A stretch of DNA of 64,000 nucleotides, taken from contig CM044957.1 of NCBI GenBank assembly GCA_024516035.1, forward strand, positions 16,874,564-16,938,563. Direction: 5' to 3'. This stretch comes from Bactericera cockerelli. Its lineage: Eukaryota > Arthropoda > Insecta > Hemiptera > Triozidae. Of the stretch, positions 20,076 through 35,200 are shown one piece after another. Made by a program: the position numbers and the translations under genes. Numbering within the stretch: the first letter of the stretch is position 1; every line of letters starts with the position of its first letter. The notes beneath the pieces are model-generated. The model did not search any database and had not been told where the DNA came from. It worked only from the letters and a program-made list of their open reading frames with translations.

Positions 20076-20230
20076 CTAGGCCAGGCCCGGGCTCGGGTGC
20101 CTCATGAGGGAGGAGGAGGAGGAGGAGGAGGTGGGGTGGCGGCGGGGCGTGGATTTCGTGTCTCTCTTGTGTTCGGCCGCCTGCAGCTTCACCCAGGTGT
20201 CGCCCAGCGCCTTGGCGAAATGATCGTCCA
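20076..20230 (-). CDS. Tgi: Tgi terminal exon (second Tondu motif)
   Basis: Acceptor TCTCTTTCAG, then VDDHFAKALGDTWVKLQAAE, a near-identical match to the second TDU motif of VGLL4, which contacts TEAD/Scalloped. A basic stretch, seven Ser codons (TCC repeated, the GGA run on the plus strand) and the end HPSPGLA with TAG at 20078-20076 follow. Confidence 0.95.
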
Positions 20231-23200
20231 CTGAAAGAGAGAAGAGACGCGACAGATTAGTTACAATAGTCTGTTATTAGAGAGAGAGAGATACAGTTTT
20301 ATTTTAAAACGTTGCTGCCCACATATTTGAAGGTTGCTTAAAAACACAGCATATCGATCAATACATTAGAGTACATCTTTTTTATACACATATTTTCTTA
20401 TTCTTTCTTATTAATTTTCTATTTTCTTTCTTCAAGAGTTGGTATTATAGTATGGTTTATTAGGAGGACAAAGTACAATTTTAACAGTATATAATAAAAA
20501 AAACAAACGAATGACAAAATAAATAAGTAAAAAAGAAAATAATGTCCTACCTAAAGGGCGGGGTTATTGCCTGTGGCAATCTCTTCCACCCAACCCTTTT
20601 TTTCTGTTATGCATTTATTTCATTTGTGTGGTGGTCAATAGAGTTATACGACTTAACCAGCCATTATCTTTCATCGGGGTGAGTTTTCAACGTGGTAACA
20701 ATAATCTCAATGCAAATATTTTATACAAAAGATAGATTTAATTTGTGTAAATGTGTACCTTCATTAGAATAATATATGTCTACTTTAACTTTTTCAATTA
20801 AATTCACATTTTCTCCTTCACTATTAAGACTGCCGCTTGCCCTCGTGGTGGAGTGTTCTCAATACTTCTCGTGCATTCAATTAAGTGGTCAGGATAGTAA
20901 AACCAAACTCACTAGCTCTACGGACTCGTAACCTAATCGGTGGTTCGAGTCCTAGATATGACAAATTATTAGTAAGGCCCCTAAGAGGCCAATTAACTTT
21001 TTTTTTAATTTTCAAGTTTTAAACGAACGATTTTGATATATAAAATAAGACATTACACCCATGATGTATCTGGAACCCCATTCAGATAACATCTGGGGAC
21101 AGGTTGTTCGAATAAAAATATTTTCTGAAGTCCGGTGATGATGGAACCCGGGTGTTTGGACTGGGGTACTGACCTGATAGGGCGGAGTCACAAGGGGTGG
21201 GAGAGGGGGACGTGGATTTGTACAGGTTGAGATAGTCCGCGCCCAGAGATCTGCGGAAGTGTTCATCTATGACGGGGTCACTGGATCCACCGTGGTCCGA
21301 GCCTGATAATAGAGAGAACAGGGATCTTGGTTACTAGGATTGATAAGAAATGAAAGATTCGTAGGAAAAATATTCTTACACACCATTATCTCGTGAGAAA
21401 GATTCCAATGATGCCGAAATCGCATTATTATTTTATATCCAAGAAAAAATATTTTATGATTTACTGACAACGTTGCGTTGGTCCTGGCGGTGGCGCATAA
21501 TATATATTTATATTAAATTCCACACCCAGATATTTCATTGGGTTACAGGGAATCTGGTAATCCACGTGTTGTAGAGATCTGTTGGTTCGAATCCCACCCA
21601 ATGCATGAATGGTACCAAATTCTTGGATTAAAGGCACAGAGTCCTACTCAGACAAAGTACCTATCATCAGTACCGCCTGCCTGATAATCCAGAAGTCGCG
21701 GATTCATAACCCAGCCGGGACATGAGAAAATATGCATCATTCCATTTGGAATTTTGACCACATAATAAAACGTCTTGGGCTTACTGCTGCAATAATGGGA
21801 CTCATAGGTCCTTACTGAGCAGTATACATAAAACGATATATTATTTATTTATACATAAACCTCATACCTAGAGGTCACAGGCATCACAGCAACTCTTTTT
21901 CTTTTTTCAAGTTATTACATTATCTTTTAATATTTCATTGTTTATTTTTGTACATACCATTTCAGTATAAACAGAAAAGTGAGAAGTTGTACTAGATGTA
22001 CATGAATATCAGAACATACCTGGACAGCTGTTTCGAGCTTATTTGCTCTCATCAGCAGGTAATAGTTCTGAATATCCTGAAGAAAAAAAAATTAATGTAA
22101 AATATATTATGAATTGAGTATTTTGGAGAAAAAAAAACTTACCAGGGGAGGGCGGGGAGGAGGAGGAGCTGGAGGCGGAAGATATGATGACGGAGGCTCT
22201 GCCATTGCTGTTGCTGCTGGTGACACTGTGGCTAGTTCTGCTGGCTAGACTAGCGGTGTAGGGTGGGGGGGAGCCCCGGCTCTTCCGGGACATGTCCAGG
22301 GGAAGGGGTTCAGGAATCGCGCTGGAAATCCAGGATAAGGAACAATTAAAATCTTTCACTAATAGAATACCCGTTTTAACTATAATTATGTATGTTTTCG
22401 TGTTGACCCGGCACCTAAATGGGAAGTACTGTGTCACTTCTCGCCCATCAGAGGGGGGCATACTACGGGATGGGCAAGCTACAACACAGACCACAAGCGT
22501 CTACAGTAGCTCTTGTTTCATGTTTCAACAGTCAGCGCACGAATAGCACTCGGTTGCCATGCGGAAGGTCCCGGGTTCGAATCCCATGGCCGACAAAAAA
22601 TTGTATTCAAAATTTGGTGACAGTTGTTTGTAAGAGATATTTTCCGGTGCCCTCATGTTGACCCGGCACCTAAATTGGAAGTATTGTGTCACTTCTCGCC
22701 CATCAGAGGGTGGGCATACTACGTACGGGATGGGCAAGCTACAACACAGACCACAAGCGTCTACAGTAGCTCTTGTTTCATGGGACGTACACTCATTGAG
22801 TCCCGTTGACCTTTTTTTCATGTCATTGAGTCCCGTAATTTTAGCAGGTACCTCAGACCATATGCCTCATTGAGTCCCCTAATATTTTTGGGTCTACCAG
22901 ACCATATGACTCATTGAGTCCCTTTACCTGATGTTAGTATATAAGAAGAAGTAAATAAGAACACAGTTAATTTTTATAAAAATGAATACGCGGACAGTTA
23001 TGTCTAAATGTTGTGTTTCGTTAGCCAGCTAGGATAGCTTGGGTGAGGGGCTTAGGTTAGGTTGAAATTAGCGCAGGGTTAGACCGGGTCACTGCGCGAC
23101 CCGGCCTAACCGCCTGCGCTAATTTCAACCTAACCTAAGCCCCTCACCCAACCATCCTACCCGACAAACTGAAGTCAGAAATCTATCGTGCAATCTCACC

Positions 23201-26200
23201 TTGTTAACTTTACCTAACCCTATCTAACTACAAAGTTCCTCTAACAAAAAATTCACTTACGCATCAAATTCCAATAGACAATAATTTCATTTTCATTTAT
23301 GAATAAAAATAAAAACAAGAATTCTTAATAAAAAATGAAAAGAGTGTTCTAATTTTTTAGTAGAGGACTGACCCAACTGACTGACAAATAATATGATCTT
23401 CTATGTACAAGTTTATGTATAAGGAAAAATAGGTATTAATTATGTACGGGACTCAATGAGTGGTACGATAACTTCAACCGTTCCAAACCTTGGGACTCAA
23501 TGAAGCATCGACAAAAAGGGACAAATCCAGACGGGACTCAATGAGGCGCCTCCCGTTTCATGGCTACGAAATAAAAAAGTCTGTGAAACACTCATCTTAA
23601 AATAAATAAATAATAATTATAATATGGTTCTCAAAACCCGTTTTAACGGAAGTTTTAGGAAATAATAGACATAGAATTGACTTAATTGGCCGAGTTTCAG
23701 TTACAATCGACAAAAAAAATCAGATCAACCTTTATTTATAAAAATCACTCCTCAGAAGTTAGCCTTAGCTTATAGGAGATGTATTGTTTATAATATCATT
23801 CTTGTACAAATAAAGAAAAGTATTCAATTCAATTAAGGTGGGGTATACCCTCATTGTTTGTTGAAGATGTTATTAATGTAAAAAATAAATATTATTTTAT
23901 TTATTTTTATTGATTTAATACATGACAAGTAAATGGTTCAAATATATATAACAATGACAGTTTACATAATTCATAATATTTTTAACTGAACTTATGCTAG
24001 TTTCTTTTGGCTGTCGTCATCTCACACTAAGGGCCACACCTATGAAGTATGGTCCTTGTGTCGTGGTATATCTACTTGCAAAAATAATAAATGGAAACTT
24101 AAAAAAAAGATATTAACAATAGCGCCCACTGTCCTCACCTGAGTTTGGCATGATGGGCGGCGTAGTCAGGGGGGGGCGCCAGGATGTGCTTGCTCCTCCT
24201 CTCCCTCCTCCACTTGCCCCCACTCACACTGCTGGCAGACACGTCCTTGCACTTGAAGTTCAGGGGCCGGGCCTCATCTGTAAGCAACAAGGGAGAGGAC
24301 CGATCGTTAGCAACATCATTCAAAGTAAATTGCAAATACTCGAATTTGTATAAAAAGATTTATGTATATAAAAAGTTACAAGCATCGGTTTTCCCCATCT
24401 AATACAGTACGCAATCCGAAACTTATTGAAACAGAGGTACTACAAAAATGTCTGTTGATTTCGCCCTAAGTATTTTACTTTGAATCCATTGGTTCTTAAA
24501 CCGCAAACAATCACTCGGTGGTTATATCTGATACAATGATTGCAAGCTATTTTGTGTGCATACTGATGTCATCATGAGTCATCATGACATTAAAACTATT
24601 TTTTGTTCATTGATAATATATAAAAGATTTATTAATATACGAGCATGTGAATGGCTCAGCGTGCATGCTCAGACTCAACTTTAACATTATTTTACTAAGT
24701 GATCAAGTTGGGCACTGTTTAATTCACAAAGGATTTCTTCGATTGTTCATTATCAAAAAATTTAACTCATTACTACGAAGTCTATTATCAGCGAGGATGT
24801 TCTGAGTGTTACGTGATAACTGCCTATTCAAACAAAGCTAACATATTCGGTGTAGAAATTCATGTCCGATTTCTGGACGAGTCGTGATAGTCGCCATATT
24901 GGCCATTGTTTTGGTCAGCTTGAGTAGATAAACAGACAACAGGCATAGGGTCAAACCTACTATAATGAGAAGTGAGTCATTCATTACTGCCACAAACTGT
25001 AAGGATTTCTCATTTTTTTCATTTAACTTGGTAAGAGTTTTTCAACCACTCAGTTTATTATTATTATTATTATTATATTATGCTTTATTAGAAGGACATA
25101 TACAATATTTACAAAATAAAATAGTTTGAAAATTAATAAAAAAATAACAAAGAAAATAATGATGTCCTAGCTAAAGGGCGGGGTAATTGCCTGCGGCAAT
25201 CTCTTCCACCCAACTTCCTCTCAGGTTAACACAACTGCTTAGCAATCCGACATGGTAGAGAGAAAAATTATGGAAAAATTAAAAAATAATATTTCATCAA
25301 AAACCAAAGATTAGACAAGAAGATGAGAAAAATCTATAAGAAACATTTTTAAAATAAAATAAAAGCTCAAATTTTTATTTAGTAGTTTGAGATTTATTCA
25401 TATTACCATGTGTGCATGCGTATGATAGTTATGTGTATTGAATGAATAAAAATATAACAACACCATTTATTTATTTTGTTGATCAACTCCCAGATTCATT
25501 TCAGAATGAACACCCCCTCATAGGTATTTTTAATTTGATTTTTAATTAACAAAACCCATTTTAGAGATTCCTTCACATGTGAATTGGTGTAAAGGCTAGC
25601 AAGAGCCCATCTGGTCCGTGGGAACTAAACCATTCTCTTGACTATGGGCGGGACCAGAGATGTTGCTGTTCTGATATCAAATTAATCTGTTACTGCATTC
25701 CTTTGGGATTAATTAAAAACCAATGATGGAATCCGTTGATTATGGAAACCATACCTTCCAAAATCTACAATATACTCGCTTACTTCAATCATGAGTATTA
25801 CATTGTTTTAGAATCATAATATCAAGAAGAGTGAGGGTTTGAGTTCAGGGTAAGGATTTTCTTTTTGTGTTTCTCTTCAGTAATCTTAATTCGTGAGTAT
25901 TTCATTGTTTTAGAATCATAATATCAAGAAAAGTAAGTGTTTGAATTCAGGATAAGGATTTTCTTTTGTAATTCTCGTAAGTAATCTTGATTGCGGACCA
26001 AGAAACACTATGATGCGTAACTTCACTTCAAAATTCGGAAACTTTTTGAAAAAAAAAAGTTTAAAATATAAGTACATAGGTCATTCCATTCTCAATTGCA
26101 TGAATTTTGTATTTGTAAAAACTCAAGTCACTTTTCACCACAGAGACGTGGAATATTGATTCGTCCCCCCGTGGTCCACCCTAGGCAACGCTAAATAACC

Positions 26201-29200
26201 ACGAACGTCAGAAGCCAAGCAGAGAATCAAAGTTGATGTATGATCCCCTCGCTCATAACAACCACTACCATAAGGAAAATAAATCGCCAATAAATCCCCT
26301 CCTATAAGAAACAAGGGTCATGCGTACAAACACGAAGCATAAAAAACGCAACACTAGGACTCAAACCCGTGATCAACAAGTTTAGAGCTACAATGAGAAA
26401 GAGTTTATCGTATCTGCCTACCTTCAGTCACCGCCAGATACACCAAAGTCCAGTAGGGATAGAATGGTAATAGGATTGGAATTACTCAACACTAATACTG
26501 ATCACTTCATATGACATGACAATGCCAGAGCAATGACATAAGGATATCATGAGTCATAGTCAGGACATCAAGACGTCATACATCAGGGTCCTAGGCAGCG
26601 GAGCCATGTAATAGGATACAAGTCACGAATTTAACTATCCTCGACAAACCCTTACTTCGTATAGAATGATTTTTCAATTCAATAGTATATTTGTATTAAT
26701 TTAAGAAAATTGTTACAATGGGTTGACAAGAAATGACAATTTTAATGGAAATGACAATGCATAGAATGATTTTTAATGATGAGATAATATACCGTAGGTA
26801 TCGTTCTAACTCATATTACTTTTGGGAGGTAAAAGGCGTTAAGAAATTAGCGTGTTTTAATTATTATTATTTTAAATAATTTCTAGCAACTTCTTGTCAC
26901 TAACCAATGTGTGACCGCATCTAAAAACAAGCCTGACTCAAGATCCTAGGTGGGAATAGACTATCAGAATCTATTGGCTATTCAAATCCTTCCAGCACAT
27001 TGATTGCTCGGATATCCTTCCTGTGCTCTGACACTTAGCCAATGTCCTGCATGTCCTGTGACAACTGTTCTGACCAGTGAGATGACTACCAATGTGTAGG
27101 ATATGGGCTATGTTGACAACATAGGAATCGGAAGGCTCAGGGTAGATAACCTGATATGAGATCGGAAATGATAGTATGATACTACGACAGTTGTAAACTA
27201 AACAGTAAATAAGTGAACATACTTCTCGAGTGAAAAATATGTGTGTTTGAATCTTGTGTTCAAAGTTTCTAGAACTCCAATATGTATGATCTTCATACAA
27301 AATATCCTCAAAAGAACATTCGCAGGCCGTCGCGACGCATTTCTATAAACAAACCAATAATTTGACGTACGTAGACTTGTGACTTGTGATCTATTTCAAC
27401 AGTATAACCCAAGTTTTGGCAAGAGGAAAAAATAGAAAGCTGAGTAACTGAGAGAAAATAATTAAATAAAAAAAGTCAAAAAGTTCGATGGGTTTAACCT
27501 CGACTAGGAATGGAACTGGCGAACTCTTGAGTCCAGACCACCCTGACGAGCTGGTTAAAATCTTAATTCGTATGGCATAAATTAGTTTCATTATCAATCT
27601 ACGAAGGTAATACTTTAACATCTATCTTCCAACGTGGGACAGGGCGTTTCAATGACATAAGTGAGTTGGTAGCTCCGTCACATACATACTAATTATCCTG
27701 CCAGTCCGCTGGCTTTGTTCACACTGATTAATATCTGGCCATACTACCATTATGTTGGGGGCACAGCAGTCTAGACCAAATCCTATGATTACGATCAGCG
27801 GATCGTGATTAATAACCTGATTACACATAATTAATACATACATGAATGTCTTACAGAAGCACGAACAGAACGGTTTCGCTTTATACGTTGAACGGACGGG
27901 TTTAAATTCAAATGCGATATATATTTTCCATAATATTTGAATGAGTAGTCACCGTGGCAGAGTGAGTTAGCGCACTAGGCATTGCACGCACGGTGACCTG
28001 GGTTCGATCCCCAGCGGGGCAGGATTTTTTCTGCTTTGTACTTGGGTGTTCGGGGTCCACTCATACCTCGTGAGGAAAAATGAGTAGCTGCTTTAATGTT
28101 AGCAGCGACCAGTGGCGGAATTATAGGCAAAAATAAGATATTGGGATATTAAAGATATGGAAAAGTCCTATAATTCTGCGCTACCCACTAATATTGTGAT
28201 ATAATAACACAAAGAAACACATTTATTTATTATTTATTTATAATATTTGAATGACGAAGATGAATGTCCCATTAAATGAACTAAAACTGTACGTGTTGCT
28301 ACGATATTACAAAATAGTGCAATTATGTAAGAATGCAAGTCAATCAGAAAAGAACGTGTGCATCAGGTAGGTTCTGATTATCGAAAAAGGTCTGGTTTGT
28401 TAAATTGAATGACACCGAATTAAGGTTTAAGTCCACAGTCACTGATCCTACCCGCGCCCTATGCATATGATTAACACGCATGGAGCAAGAGAAACCAATC
28501 CCCACGAGGAGGGTTCAGGATGATCCGAAGGGTTGAAGCTGGTGCCCGGCCCATTATTCAAGTCGTTGGTTCAGTGACACCTCAGGACGTGCACTTCCGC
28601 TCTAGCCAGCGTCGCGCAGAGTAAACAAATCCACGTCGATCTTATCTGAGACAATCAATCAATTAATAGTTCCTTCAGTTTTTCTTGTTCTTGTTAGGGC
28701 TCCAACGTTATAAATCTAAGGTGAGGTTGCTGTTGCTGGAGCCGCATGCAAGGAAGAAAGAAGAATTGAGAATATCACTACTTTTTTGAAATACACATTA
28801 CTGTTATATTCAATTATCCATAGTTTTCCTCTCATGCAAGGGGCAAGAAAGTTTGTCAGAAGACAAGATGATACCCTTCACTCTACTCGATCCCAAGAAT
28901 TGAGAGTAAAAAATACTAATTTGACTGACTGACACAAAAAGTAACTAACGCAGTGTGTGTATATTAGGCCAATTCAGTACTCAGAAAAGTCAAAAAGTGG
29001 CTGATTGAAGCCATTTAGAAGCGGACACTGAGCAATCTATTAGGCATTGTATTCAAGGTTTCATAACAATGTATTTTTACTAGTACAATTTGTATATTAA
29101 ATGCTGACTATTCTAATATATAAAATTGTAAAAATTGCAGTCAGCAGATTATTAGCTAGTTAGCATCAGACTGTAAGTGGACTTATGCAGCAGTATCGAT

Positions 29201-32200
29201 ATCAATAGTATCATCAGACAATGGAATATTACGGTGAGAACTTACTCAAGTATCTTGTATCAACTCTTTTGTATAAAACTACATGGTGTTCTGATAGAGC
29301 AATTAACAGTAGCGACATGTTTAGTGTTATTGATTGGGTAGCTAATTATCGGGACTTGAAGCATGGGAACTATTTCCAGAATGCATACCATTAAAAACAG
29401 CACTATTAACATCATTTCATGTCATAACTACTTTCAAATGAGGTAGTCGACGGATACTCCTGACCAATGACTTGAGATTAGTCACTGCAAATTACCTGGT
29501 GATTGAGCGGGCAAGACGATGATCCCAATATGATGAGGATGTATGTAGGCGCACAGGTGCACATGCACAGGTACTAATTACTGGGGCTCGTCTTGTACTT
29601 TGCACCATTAGTTTATGTTCTTGGGTCTCAAGTAAAAATTATTTTTTACCTAACATGTCGATTCTGTTCCACATAACTAAAATGTCTCATTGATGATAAT
29701 GAGTACATATTTGTATAAAGCTTTACTGTCAATATTTGACACAAAATCAGTTTTATCAAACATCTCTATTAAAAGACGAAAAAGCACTGTTAAAATCTAT
29801 GAGTCTAGCCTAGAGATGTAAGTCTGTCGGTCCAGCATATTCAGAAATCTCAACATATTAGCTTCAAATTTTTAAAGAAATCAGTGTCCATTCTCCATAT
29901 GGGGCGCATTTCTTGCTTGAAAACAGAAATAAAATAAACTAATTAAATATTCAGAGCCTCATGTCGTCGATGTTAATGCATTCTAGTTTCGATTTCTTTT
30001 CAATCAAAATCGATTCCGAGAACTGGTTTTTTTCTCCGGGGACCTGAATGATTTGGGCACTTCCATTCATCCAGCCCACGCCAGGTCCAGTCCCCAGTGT
30101 CACTGATATATATTTCCATATTGGGATTGGTTTGAAAAACACGAGAAATATTTCAATACTGGTTGGAACTTGGAATGGTGATGCTGTGAGAGAGGCTGTT
30201 AAAATCGTTAAAAAAATGTTCCAATGATTCAGACCAGTCCACAACTATTGGTTTTCTATTATTCTAATCAGTTCCATCTATGGACCATTTACTTCTATGA
30301 GATTCCTTATACCCATGGATCGCTAGGTCTACCATTTTATCAATACAAGAAGGTCTACTATTACCATAGTAAATATCGGTGATGTATAAGAATGCATGTA
30401 TTGTAGATTTGATAAAATATAGTTACGATTATACTTTTGAACTTTAAGTTTATGATAACGTACAATAACTTTTGTGGTCGAGTGGTTAGGACGCTAGTTT
30501 AGTAAGCCAAGTAGCTTGGGGATCGGTTAGTTCGAACCCCACCCAATGCATGCATCTTTCCTCATTCCCTTGAGACTTTGACCACATGATAATGGCACCA
30601 TAACAACTGCTGGAATAAAGGGACTACGTCTTAAGCGAGCATTATAAATAAGTAAAATAAGTTCCATTATTATTATTTGAAAAGGATACTAAAATCTGAA
30701 AGTAGCAGAAGAAAAGCTTACCCTATCTCTAATACGAAAAGCAAAGACGAAGAAAAGGTCACTTCAGAAGACTTTACTGAGCCTGTGAGCTGGAAATTCA
30801 GACCCATATTCAGACATACTGTACACAATTACAACACGCCATTACCCCCCAAAGGCTGGGTTCAGAACTTGGCCTGACGCACGACCCTCACACCGGTAGA
30901 ATCTACATCACAAGAAGATTGTAAGGTCACCAAACTTTCAACCGCTCCATTATTTATCACTCGAGGAATTTGAATTTTATTTCTTTGAACTTTGAAATTC
31001 TCCTCGAGGTATGCAAGGCTTCGTAAATTATTCGGTTTGAATGAGAAGGCATCTTCCTTTTCGCATGGTGACCTATTTCACTGGGAACTTGTTAATATGA
31101 CTGCTCCTATCTGCGCCATACTGTTTGAGTTTTATTATGAAGATACAAAATATTTAATGAGAAAATTGTAGATTTTTTTATTTAATTTTTTTTATTTGAC
31201 GAATGATTTGACTTATAATGATGAATGAATGACCCGTCAGAAAAAAAAATCTGGGTAAGTTTGTAGTAAGAGTATATGAAAAGCGACTAACACTCAGTTA
31301 GATTCATAGATTCAGAGAAAGAAGAAGCGTATTGGAAAAAGTGGTACATAGTAGGTAGTAAATTTTGATTTTCCTATTAAGCACGAATGGTCGTGAATTA
31401 GTTATTAATTTGTTTTCCCCCATACAAAACAGAGCTTTCAATAATACACAAGAGGTTCCATAGAATAACTCCTTGAATGGTGAAACGCGTTCCTTACTAG
31501 AAGTACCATCTCGTATGTGGCTAAATGTGCCTCTAACCAAGTAATAAAGCTTTAATCAGATTAAAATTCCAAATATTTCGCTGGATATTACTCACGCTAT
31601 GCCAAGAATGTGAGAGATGAGTATCTGGTCTGGCACGTAGAGTACATTCATTTCTCTCCTGCCCAGCACGGTCTTATAGAAACCACACATACATAAAATA
31701 CATGATGCATTTTATAGATTAGGTACATACATATATTATTGCTTATTCAAGCAATCATTGTATAAACGTTTAATTAAACGGAAAAGCATAACATCAACTT
31801 TTTTCTTTAACTAACTATTGAATTAAAAAACCACAGATCCAAGTAATACCTAATAGTGGATTTACATCTAATACTTGCAACTGCCGAAGGGACTTAAGTC
31901 CCTTTATGTTTTGGTACCTAAGTGTCATGAAATCAAATGAAGGGGGAAAATCCATGCCTTGGGTGAGATGTGAACTCACGGATTCCTGCGCTAACAGACG
32001 CATGCACAGAACCAGATTTAAGGCGACAAAATGTGTGTCACGCTGTTGTAAGTGCTATGATTATTATTAAGAGTAGGTGAAAAACATTTTAAATTTACAA
32101 GGATAAACTTCACGTTCAAGCCGGGCTTCGAATCCATACTCAGCTGCTCACAAGACCGAGCATTAACCACTACGAATTCCACTTTGCCTTGGCCCGTGAC

Positions 32201-35200
32201 ATTAAGGTCGTACATACTATAGACAAAGGACAATGGTGAGAATTCTTAGGTGAGTTTCAAAATAAATATTCTATTGTTTGGAATCTCACATATTTGCACA
32301 CTCGCTAATATTTTCTACAGTAGAAGACATAGTACAGTACCTCTTCAAGTAATGGGTCTATTATAGCGGCAGATTCAATAGAATCAACACCATTGTTCTC
32401 TCACATAATTATTCTCTTTCCTATTTCATGATTACTGTAGTTGATTGTTAACATGTAATTGTGCTAGCTACTGATACAATTAAAAAATATTTGCGACTCT
32501 GAAATATTTTCTAGGTGAATTTCAATACAATGTCAGAAAACTCAAGTGAGGATAAAATTGAATTACAGAACTTTGACACGAACTGAAAATTTACAATTAA
32601 ATGACATCACTATAAATACCCAAGATATATACCTACATAATTCATATAATTATACATCGGCTTTTTTATGAACTAACACCAAACTGACTACTTTAAGAAG
32701 ACACTCAATCTCACAAGAACATTCTGTAATCTCGTTTTCCAATCCAAGATCCCTGATTTTTAAATGACAAACGCTATTTCAAATTAGAGCTTCCTCCCAA
32801 CAACTTACTTACAACGAAGAGAATGTGTAACGAGATTTTTAAAGTTCAACTAAACAGAAAATAATTACAGGAAGGTGAGAGGTCGCTCTCACTGGAAGAA
32901 GAGATATTTGCAAAACCACAGCTCCAAAACAATTCCGATTTAATTAAATCTCTTCCTCACTGACTACTGGATTTTTGAACCATCTGCCATTAGACTTGAA
33001 ACAGTTCAAAACGTCCTGAACATCTCGAAGGTACTAATTTGTGATTTTGCATGGTTAGATTTTTACTTGGGGCCAGTTGGACTTAACGTAATCAACTAAT
33101 CATATTGTTAAAATTAATAAATTCAAGGAAACTTGCCATTACTCCAAAGATTTACATTTCGATTATTTTATTTGCCCTCTACAGCAGATTTCTTTCTTTA
33201 CCATCCCCTGTTTTTCTGTAAATAATCTATACTTAGATATTTTAGAACACAACAAAAAAAAACTGCCTTTCAAAGGCGGACAACAGCAATACAAATATCA
33301 ACATACATCAGTTTATCAGAAGGCTAAGTGAACTCCTCTCAGGAACTGAGTCTAAAAATATTTGAGGCTAAATTGAACCTGCTATCTTCTGCATGAGAGA
33401 GTCTATTATTAACTTTGTCAGACTGATAAAACATCAAATGAATTTGAGTCAACTGCCCCACCGCATGAAATAAATGCAACTGAGAAATATATAAATATGT
33501 ATGTATGTAGAATATGTAGATGTATTTAATAAGTAGCAAGTTTCGCAGTTGCTCCCAGAATATTCTCATTGTACAAATGTACACATATTAACTTTTCAAA
33601 TGGCTACTGAGATAAATTGATCCTGAAATCAGATAACTTCTAGTCTACCATCATAAAGCAATCTTACATAGGTAACTATAGCTATACATATGGACGTCTA
33701 TAAAAAAGTTAATATCATTGATTAAGAGTGCTTAAATTGTGTTTCAAAGCTTTAAATTGTTTTTAATCTGAGCTTTTTTTTCTCCTGTTCAAATTGGTAG
33801 TTGTGAGTTTGGTCGGTAGTATGTTAGTTGCTCTCGGCTGGAATTAAACCTTCTGCTAATCATAGCGTGTACTCCTTTATCTCGTAGCATCTGAGAGCTT
33901 CTGTATCTGCAGAATCTACATACATCTAATGATACAGGTATGCTGAATGCTGGAGAGATTGGACAAGCCAACCAGTGGACGATATCAGTAGAAGAAATTT
34001 TCAAGTCCCGACAAAAAGCAAAAGCAGTGAATGTAAGTACCGTGCTGTACATACGAAAGCATCTCTAACATTATCTCCAAGGTGTTTTGGAATATTTCAA
34101 TCAAAAAAAAAAAAAATCATTTGTCTTTCTTTTGAACAGATACTGTCAACTCCTAACTGCTGAGATTAAATATGTATATTGTATAACATTGTGATCCTAG
34201 AGTAAAAGAGAGAGAAAAAAGACAGAATACAAGTGGAAACAAATAAGTTCTCGTATAGATATCTGCTGCAAATGGGAATCGAATACGTAATCTGCAGATC
34301 ATTCTATCGTGATACGTACTAATAATTATATATTACATCTTGGCCATGTCTAAAATGCAATGAATAGCATAGGAGATAATCTGCCCCTAGCATCCAGCAC
34401 TGAAAGATCTAACAAGCAACATTCAGTTGGAACTTTAATGAATTAGTTTTCGAATAACTATCAATTTAGAATTGAAATAAAAGATAACCTGTCTAGAACG
34501 GATTTTACATCTCTGACTACTGGAATTCTGCAACTATCTGCAGGGCATTCAATTCACACGAGAGGTTCTAGCTGAAACAAATTGTGGAGGATTAGCGAGT
34601 GTAAGCTACAGTTCTCATATGGACCACGACCTGGGGGTGTTACTACTGTTGAAAAATCAAGTCATATGGAAGATACATGTACACTGTGCAGTACACTGTA
34701 CACTCTTTCATCAGTCATCTATGTGGGCTTGTGGCTGATCTGTTGGACAAAGTCAAACGGCACAAGAAAATTTGAAAATTATAACATCATAGGAAAAATA
34801 ACCAAATGCTTCTTGAACAAAAAGAATGTGTTCAAATACGATGGTTAAAACCGAGACACTTCTTAATAATTTTCAAACAAAATCAAAATAAACAAGGAAT
34901 AGAGATGAAAACAACCCATGTCATTTTGATCCCGGGATTTCAAAGCTATCCAAAGAAACAACAGGTCAGACAAGAAAAAAATAAAACCAAACACCAAGCT
35001 GAAAGAAAAAACTTGGAAAGAAAAACAAGCTCATTGAAAGAAATATTTTAGAAGCCAATGGGCAACATGAAGTTGAAAAAAGATTATACAAAGAATTTAA
35101 TTGATAAAGATGGATAAAGTAAAAAACATGTTGAAGATATAAGGAAGAAAAATGTCAAGAATGAAGCTGTGGAGCGAGGAGACATTGAGAAAAATATCAA

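Noticed and set aside
22419..22873. Several 60-98 codon frames on both strands
   Set aside because: All fall within the duplicated SINE sequence (22399-22521 and 22655-22782).
30472..30545. Possible functional tRNA gene
   Set aside because: A and B boxes are good but the cloverleaf would need an oversized variable region and the acceptor ends do not pair; downstream similarity to 21535-21835 favours a SINE.
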